Shown in pieces: positions 59,284-64,000 of a DNA stretch of 64,000 nt. How positions within the stretch are numbered: position 1 is the stretch's first letter; each line of letters opens with the position of its first letter. The notes beneath the pieces are model-generated. The model had not been told where the DNA came from. It did no database searches and worked only from the letters and a program-made list of their open reading frames with translations. The stretch comes from Sphingopyxis panaciterrulae (GTDB taxonomy: Bacteria; Pseudomonadota; Alphaproteobacteria; Sphingomonadales; Sphingomonadaceae): contig NZ_JACIJH010000002.1 of the NCBI RefSeq assembly GCF_014199295.1, positions 267,001 to 331,000 of the forward strand. The letters run 5' to 3'. The position numbers were made by a program, and so were the translations under genes.

Positions 59284-59694
59284 ATGCGCAGCCTCGACGA
59301 TATTTTCACAGAATATGACTTCCTCGACAGCGACGATCGCTATCGCCTGCTGATCGACCTTGGGCGCGAGCTGGAACCGATGCCGGGCGCGCTCAAGACC
59401 GACGCGACGCTGGTACGCGGCTGCTCGGCGAGCGTCTGGGTCTATCCGGTGCCGCAGCCGGATGGCCTGCTCCACTTCCTAGCCGACAGCAATGCCGCGA
59501 TCACCAAGGGCATCGTCGCGCTCGTCCTCGCCGCGGTGCAGGACAGGCCCGCGGCCGAGGTCGCCGCGATGGACATCGCCGGCCGGCTCGCCCCCTTCGA
59601 CCTGACGCGCCAGCTCTCGTCGAACCGCACCCAGGGCGTCCCCAACATGATCGCGCTGGTGCAGGACACGGCGCGGCGGATCGCGGCGGACTGA
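59284..59694 (+). CDS. sufE: SufE-family Fe-S cluster assembly sulfur acceptor
   Basis: 136 residues. The active-site Cys is C47 in LVRGCSASVWVYP, the SufE signature, with LIDLGRELEPMP before and LSSNRTQGVPNMIAL after. SufE accepts sulfur from the SufS cysteine desulfurase and passes it to the SufBCD scaffold. No other suf gene is in the window; the gene is followed by an intergenic repeat and a strong terminator. Confidence 0.95.
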   Translation: MRSLDDIFTEYDFLDSDDRYRLLIDLGRELEPMPGALKTDATLVRGCSASVWVYPVPQPDGLLHFLADSNAAITKGIVALVLAAVQDRPAAEVAAMDIAGRLAPFDLTRQLSSNRTQGVPNMIALVQDTARRIAAD

Positions 59695-59760
59695 GCCCGC
59701 ACCGGCGATGGGGCTTCGCCGGTGACGGCCTGGGGCGGAGAGCGGACATTCATCCATCGT

Positions 59761-59789
59761 CGTCATCCCGGGCTTGATCCGGGATGACG
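59761..59789. repeat. CGTCATCCCGG palindrome after sufE
   Basis: CGTCATCCCGG at 59761 pairs with CCGGGATGACG ending at 59789 around a short loop (GCTTGAT). It is a single copy of the element that occurs as an inverted pair at 388-469. Position: between the sufE stop and the terminator at 59828. Confidence 0.8.
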
Positions 59790-59827
59790 ATTAAATAACG
59801 TCGCCAACCGGTCACCAGCCGCCCATG

Positions 59828-59868
59828 AAAAAGGGGCGCGGGAGTTGCCTCCCGCGCCCCTTTTTTTT
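59828..59868. terminator. Strong bidirectional intrinsic terminator between sufE and TonB receptor
   Basis: AAAAAGGGGCGCGGGAG and CTCCCGCGCCCCTTTTTTTT pair perfectly around a four-base loop. Runs of A on one side and T on the other allow termination in both directions, suiting the convergent sufE and TonB-receptor genes. The most obvious intrinsic terminator in the window. Confidence 0.95.
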
Positions 59869-59885
59869 GCTGCGCTTGCCGCGGC

Positions 59886-62396
59886 TTAGAAAGCGACGGT
59901 CAGCGTGCCGCTGACGGTGCGCGGCGCACCGATCTGGGCGTTCGGTGCCGAAGACCCCTGCTCGAGCGAGGTCGAGAACCGGCCGACATACAGCGTGTCG
60001 AACAGGTTATAGACGTTGAGCTGGAAGAAGGTCTGGTCATTGAGACCCAGGAACTCCAGATTCACGCGGGCATCGAGGTTGACCAGCCAATAGGCATTGG
60101 TCTTGGCCCCATAGACCTGGTCGCCACCGAAGACGATCGGCAGGTTGGTGTCATAGAGGTAGCGTCCGCCGGTGCGCTTGGCCGTGACACCCAGTTCGAC
60201 CGGACCCAGCGTGCCGCGCGCCGACCCGCCGAAGGTGTAGGCCGGAGCGCCGGATTCGCGCTTGCCCGCGGTGGGCGTGAAGACCGGATCGCCGTTGCCG
60301 TCAACGCCCGCCTGGACATCGTCCTTGATCTTCGACTTCAGATAGGAACCGAAGACATAGAGGGCGAGTTCGGGAACCGGCTGCCACGCGACGCTGCCGT
60401 CGATGCCATATTTGTCGACGCGGCCAAGGTTGCGATACAGGTTGCGATCGGTCACCGGATCATAGGCCGAGGCCAGGCGATTGTCGTACTTGGTGAACCA
60501 GCCCGACACCTGCGCCTGCACCTTCCCGGTGCGATAGCGCACGCCGAGATCGAAATTGTCCGTCGTTTCGGGCTCGGGGCGCGCCGACGGCGTGTCGGCG
60601 TCGAAGTAGAAGGCATTGTAGAGCGCGTCGGTGCCCGGAACCTGAAGGCCTTTCGAATAGTTGGCGAAGATCGAAACCTGGTTGCTCGGCTTGAACAGCA
60701 GGCCGACGTTCGGCAGCACGTCGTCATACTTCAGCACACGCTGCTGCGGACCCTGCCGCACCGATCCGTCGGAATTGGTCGGGTTGGCCGTAGCATAGAG
60801 AGCGTTACGCGGATCGTCCTTGCCGAAGCAATCGACGAAGCCCGTATCGCTGGTCGTGAAGCAATAATTGTTCAGATCGCGCTTGAAGAAGGGCGCGCGG
60901 ATGCCGAGCGTCGTGACCAGCGCACCGTCCAGGAATTCGCCGCGATACTCGCCCGAAACCTGACTGAGGATCGCATAGGACAGGCGGTCGCGCTTTTGCA
61001 GCACGGCGCCGGACACGTCGACCTGCGGATCGTCCATCGGGAAGACGTCGAACGGCTCGCCATTATACTGCAACAGGCCAACCTGGCCCGTCTGGCGGTG
61101 GCGGGCGCGGTCATAGGTGAAACCGACGCGGACCGTATGGGCTTCGTTGATGTCCCAGCGCAGGTTGGCGATCACGCCGTAGCGATCGGTGCGCGTCTGG
61201 CTGGGCGCGAGCATCGTGACTTCGTCGAGCAGATCACCGTCGCCGTTGAGGTCCATCCCGAAATAGGGGCGACCGCCGATATAGCCCGACAGCCCGTTGC
61301 TCAGCCGCTCGCGCGCGTTGACCGTGCCGCCGCCATTCGCCTTCACATATTGATAGCTGGGGTCGACGGTCAGGACGAGGCCATCGGTCAGGGTGAAGCG
61401 CGACGCGCCGCGGATATTGCCCGTGTTCGACGGATTGTAGCGACGGTCGAATTCGGTGCCGCAACCGTTGGTCAGATCCTCTTCCCCCGGCGTTGCTACG
61501 GTGCTGACGGTGCAGGGATAGTTGATCAGATATTCGCGTTCGTCCTTGGTGATCGGGAAGCGATCGTTGCGGCCCGAACCGACGTTCAGATCCGGGTCGA
61601 GGCGCAGCGGCACCGAACCGAAGAAATTGTTGCGATTGACGTTGTAATGACCCGCGACCGAAACGAAGTCGCCATTGTCGCCGATCGGCTGCCAGACGCG
61701 CGCGTTGAACTGCTTCTTGCGGACGCGGCCGTAGTTGTTGAACGGATTGTCGTTTGACGCCGTCGAGGCAGAGAAGAAGGCGCGGGTTCCGAAGGGCGTG
61801 AATTCGCCGGTGTTGACCAGGCCGAAGATGCGGAAGAATTTATACTCGCCCGCCGAACCCGACACCTTGACGCCGAAGTCTTCGGTCGGAACCATGGTGC
61901 GGTAGTTGACCGTCGAACCGGTCGCCGCGGCAGTGGGGCTGTCGACGTCGGTGGTGCCGAGGTTGACGTTGACCTGCTCGATCAGCTCGGGGTCGAGCTG
62001 CTGGTTCGAATAGATGGCATAATTGCCCGAATCGTTGAGCGGCACGCCGTCGAAGGTCAGGCTGATGCGGTCTTCGGAGAAGCCGCGGATCGAGAGCTGG
62101 CCGCCCGACGAACCATAAGCGTCATTGTTGGTGAAGACGACACCCGGCACCAGGTTGATGGTGTCGAGGATGGTCTGACCGGGGTTCTGGCGCGCGATGA
62201 CTTCCTGACCCAGCACCGACTTCGCCTTCGACGTGTCGGGGGACTGGATGCCCGCGACGTCGGTCGTGCGCGATCCGGTGACGACGATGTCGTTCTCGAA
62301 ATCGACCGAACCCGTCGACTGGGCGAAGGCCGGCGTGGAAAGCAGCGCGACCGGAATCAGCGCGACGCTGGCGGCAAGCGTGTGACGAAATTTCAT
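59886..62396 (-). CDS. TonB-dependent outer membrane receptor
   Basis: 836 residues from ATG 62396 (MKFRHTLAASVALIPVALLSTPAFAQ, a Sec signal). The TonB box region NDIVVTGSR, plug domain (QTILDTINLVPGVVFTNNDA, QLSIRGFSEDRISLTFDGVP) and 22-strand-type barrel ending in TLTVAF with terminal Phe are clear. An insertion with two Cys (NYPCTVSTVATPGEEDLTNG) lies in an extracellular loop. The family takes up siderophores, vitamins or glycans; the substrate is not evident, and no transport partner is adjacent. Confidence 0.93.
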   Translation of the reverse strand: MKFRHTLAASVALIPVALLSTPAFAQSTGSVDFENDIVVTGSRTTDVAGIQSPDTSKAKSVLGQEVIARQNPGQTILDTINLVPGVVFTNNDAYGSSGGQLSIRGFSEDRISLTFDGVPLNDSGNYAIYSNQQLDPELIEQVNVNLGTTDVDSPTAAATGSTVNYRTMVPTEDFGVKVSGSAGEYKFFRIFGLVNTGEFTPFGTRAFFSASTASNDNPFNNYGRVRKKQFNARVWQPIGDNGDFVSVAGHYNVNRNNFFGSVPLRLDPDLNVGSGRNDRFPITKDEREYLINYPCTVSTVATPGEEDLTNGCGTEFDRRYNPSNTGNIRGASRFTLTDGLVLTVDPSYQYVKANGGGTVNARERLSNGLSGYIGGRPYFGMDLNGDGDLLDEVTMLAPSQTRTDRYGVIANLRWDINEAHTVRVGFTYDRARHRQTGQVGLLQYNGEPFDVFPMDDPQVDVSGAVLQKRDRLSYAILSQVSGEYRGEFLDGALVTTLGIRAPFFKRDLNNYCFTTSDTGFVDCFGKDDPRNALYATANPTNSDGSVRQGPQQRVLKYDDVLPNVGLLFKPSNQVSIFANYSKGLQVPGTDALYNAFYFDADTPSARPEPETTDNFDLGVRYRTGKVQAQVSGWFTKYDNRLASAYDPVTDRNLYRNLGRVDKYGIDGSVAWQPVPELALYVFGSYLKSKIKDDVQAGVDGNGDPVFTPTAGKRESGAPAYTFGGSARGTLGPVELGVTAKRTGGRYLYDTNLPIVFGGDQVYGAKTNAYWLVNLDARVNLEFLGLNDQTFFQLNVYNLFDTLYVGRFSTSLEQGSSAPNAQIGAPRTVSGTLTVAF

Positions 62397-62607
62397 GTCA
62401 GGATGTCCCCTTGGTGGTTGGCTGTCGGCCGTAGCGTGCGACACGCACGCGATAACCTGGCCGGGCCCCTGACGCCCCTCTATGGCATGATTGTGACAGT
62501 GCAAGCCCGGACCGGCCGCGAGGGAGAGGCGGAATCCCGGAAAACCACGGTTTTTCTGTTACAATGGAAGCTGGCCTGGGGTGGCCGAACGGCTTTTTTT
62601 CGCTAAC

Positions 62608-62625
62608 TGTTGCTGCAATGCAACA
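62608..62625. promoter_or_regulatory. TGTTGC-N6-GCAACA palindrome upstream of the TonB receptor
   Basis: Perfect 6-base arms around TGCAAT, located about 212 bases before the receptor start on the minus strand. Such symmetry suits a dimeric regulator, but short palindromes also occur by chance. Offered as a candidate operator only. Confidence 0.3.
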
Positions 62626-62703
62626 TAGCCTTGAGGCGACTCGACAGAAGTCGTCGATTGGCCTTTGGGGAAGAGGCGAAAGCCCGATCGCCGGTCCTGC
62701 AGA

Positions 62704-62725
62704 GCGGGCGGACAGGTCCGCCCGC
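62704..62725 (-). terminator. GCGGGCGGA hairpin after clpX
   Basis: GCGGGCGGA and TCCGCCCGC form a perfect 9-base stem with a four-base loop directly after the clpX stop (clpX is read on the minus strand). No T-run follows it, so it may protect the mRNA end or assist rho-dependent termination rather than being a classical intrinsic terminator. Confidence 0.5.
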
Positions 62726-62731
62726 GTCCCG

Positions 62732-64000
62732 TCAGGCGGCGTCGCCCGCTTCCTTGGCCTTGTCGGCATAGACGCGGACTGGCTGCTTGCGGCCCTCGAC
62801 GACGTCCTTGTCGACGACGACCTCGACCACGTCGGTCAGGTCGGGCAGGTCGAACATGGTATCGAGCAGGATCGCCTCGACGATCGAACGCAGCCCGCGG
62901 GCGCCGGTCTTGCGCTCGATCGCCTTCTTTGCGACCGCGATCAGCGCGTCGTCGGTGAAGGTCAGGCCGACCTCCTCCAGGTCGAACAGTTTCTTGTACT
63001 GCTTGACCAGCGCATTCTTGGGCTCGCCGAGAATCTTGACCAGCGCGTCGACGTCGAGGTCCTCGAGCGTCGCGATGACGGGCAGACGACCGACGAATTC
63101 GGGAATCAGGCCGAACTTGAGCAAATCCTCGGGCTCGATCTGCTTGAGCACCTCGCCCGCGCGGCGTTCGTCTGGGCCGGCGACATGCGCGCCGAAGCCG
63201 ATCGACTTGCCCTGCAGGCGGTCGCCGATGATCTTTTCGAGGCCGGCGAAGGCGCCGCCCGCGATGAACAATATGTTCGTCGTGTCGACCTGCAGGAATT
63301 CCTGCTGCGGATGCTTGCGGCCGCCCTGTGGCGGGACGCTCGCGGTCGTGCCTTCCATCAGCTTCAGCAGCGCCTGCTGCACGCCCTCGCCCGACACGTC
63401 GCGGGTGATCGACGGATTTTCGGCCTTGCGGCTGATCTTGTCGATCTCGTCGATATAGACGATGCCGCGTTGCGCCTTTTCGACGTTGTAGTCCGACGCC
63501 TGGAGCAGCTTGAGGATGATGTTCTCGACATCCTCGCCGACATAGCCCGCCTCGGTCAGCGTCGTGGCGTCGGCCATGGTGAAGGGCACGTCGAGGAAGC
63601 GAGCGAGCGTCTGCGCGAGCAGGGTCTTGCCGCTGCCGGTCGGGCCGACGAGCAGGATGTTCGACTTGGCGAGCTCGACATCGTCGCCGCGGCCCGAATT
63701 GGCGAGGCGCTTGTAATGGTTATGCACCGCGACCGACAGCACGCGCTTCGCGGTGTTCTGGCCGATCACATAGGCGTCGAGGTGCTGGCAGATTTCCAGC
63801 GGGGTCGGAACCGCGCCGTCCTTGCGCGCGGCGACGCCGCCCTTGATCTCCTCGCGGATGATGTCGTTGCACAGCTCGACGCATTCGTCGCAGATGAACA
63901 CGGTCGGGCCCGCAATCAGCTTGCGAACCTCGTGCTGCGACTTGCCGCAGAAGGAGCAGTAGAGAGTGCTCTTGCTGTCGGAGCCGCTCAATTTTGTCAT
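62732..64000 (-). CDS. clpX: ATP-dependent Clp protease ATP-binding subunit ClpX
   Basis: 422 residues; the start codon is exactly at the window edge (64000-63998), so the gene appears complete but its promoter is not visible. The N-terminal zinc domain is [16 protein letters not shown] and [13 protein letters not shown]. Walker A is [14 protein letters not shown], Walker [12 protein letters not shown], the pore loop GYVGED, and [16 protein letters not shown] the sensor region. ClpX unfolds substrates for ClpP, which is normally encoded just upstream and lies outside this window. Confidence 0.98.
   Translation of the reverse strand: MTKLSGSDSKSTLYCSFCGKSQHEVRKLIAGPTVFICDECVELCNDIIREEIKGGVAARKDGAVPTPLEICQHLDAYVIGQNTAKRVLSVAVHNHYKRLANSGRGDDVELAKSNILLVGPTGSGKTLLAQTLARFLDVPFTMADATTLTEAGYVGEDVENIILKLLQASDYNVEKAQRGIVYIDEIDKISRKAENPSITRDVSGEGVQQALLKLMEGTTASVPPQGGRKHPQQEFLQVDTTNILFIAGGAFAGLEKIIGDRLQGKSIGFGAHVAGPDERRAGEVLKQIEPEDLLKFGLIPEFVGRLPVIATLEDLDVDALVKILGEPKNALVKQYKKLFDLEEVGLTFTDDALIAVAKKAIERKTGARGLRSIVEAILLDTMFDLPDLTDVVEVVVDKDVVEGRKQPVRVYADKAKEAGDAA

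Larger units (their letters stand above)
62397..62731. other. 335-base non-coding gap between clpX and the TonB receptor
   Basis: No convincing gene is present in either direction; open frames here have poor codon usage and no ribosome site. It should hold the promoter of the TonB receptor on the minus strand. Visible structures are a hairpin at 62704-62725 just after clpX, the TGTTGC/GCAACA palindrome at 62608-62625 and a T-rich tract at 62594-62600. Confidence 0.6.

Overview
The window is high-GC (roughly two thirds G+C), densely packed DNA from an alphaproteobacterium, most likely a member of the Sphingomonadales (Sphingopyxis/Sphingomonas type). The evidence is the protein sequences themselves: the chvI-chvG-hprK-rapZ-EIIA-HPr block beside pckA, a crtY-crtI-crtB carotenoid cluster, a Psp operon with a PspF activator, a large TonB-dependent receptor, and many ATGA stop/start overlaps. 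No rRNA, tRNA, CRISPR array, transposase or phage gene was seen.

Bases 1-24,430 form an accessory carbohydrate-catabolic island. It holds secreted parallel beta-helix enzymes (two GH141-like, two tandem GH28-like), a GH2 beta-galactosidase with a malectin-like tail, an MFS transporter, a GntR/FCD regulator and a set of oxidative sugar enzymes: aldo-keto reductase, enolase-superfamily dehydratase, XylX-like FAH dehydratase, ketoglutarate-semialdehyde-type aldehyde dehydrogenase, two SDRs, a DUF4432 mutarotase-like protein, a hydroxypyruvate-reductase-like dehydrogenase and glycerate 3-kinase. The simplest reading is degradation of a plant (pectin-like) polysaccharide and Weimberg-type conversion of a released sugar to 2-oxoglutarate. 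One operon also carries a family III CoA-transferase, an enoyl-CoA hydratase and a solute-binding-protein homologue without a signal peptide, which the simple scheme does not explain. A TGATATnTCA-like motif, usually doubled with about 20 bp spacing, recurs in the main promoter gaps and suggests one regulon.

Bases 24,564-29,031 are housekeeping (trmB, metK, lnt) followed by a fatty-acid-hydroxylase-superfamily gene. Bases 29,275-34,767 hold crtY-crtI, a LOG-family gene, crtB, pnuC and a NadR-like kinase on one strand. Bases 34,983-40,337 encode acyl-CoA metabolism (two AMP-forming ligases, a 2-hydroxychromene-2-carboxylate isomerase-like protein, a crotonase) with an atypical OmpR-type regulator. 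Bases 41,184-48,333 are a TrmH-type methyltransferase, the regulatory PTS (HPr, EIIA, RapZ, short HprK), the ChvG/ChvI two-component system and divergent pckA. Bases 48,382-54,811 hold small conserved proteins, a DUF885 peptidase-like lipoprotein and ribosomal proteins L27 and L21.

Bases 54,825-59,167 are a phage-shock-protein locus: pspF, two PspF-type upstream sites, a sigma-54 promoter, a 57-residue ORF, pspA, pspB, pspC and then five more small membrane/coiled-coil proteins that look like PspB paralogues. This expansion is the most unusual feature of the window. The window ends with sufE, a TonB-dependent receptor and complete clpX. Several families of short intergenic palindromes punctuate the sequence.
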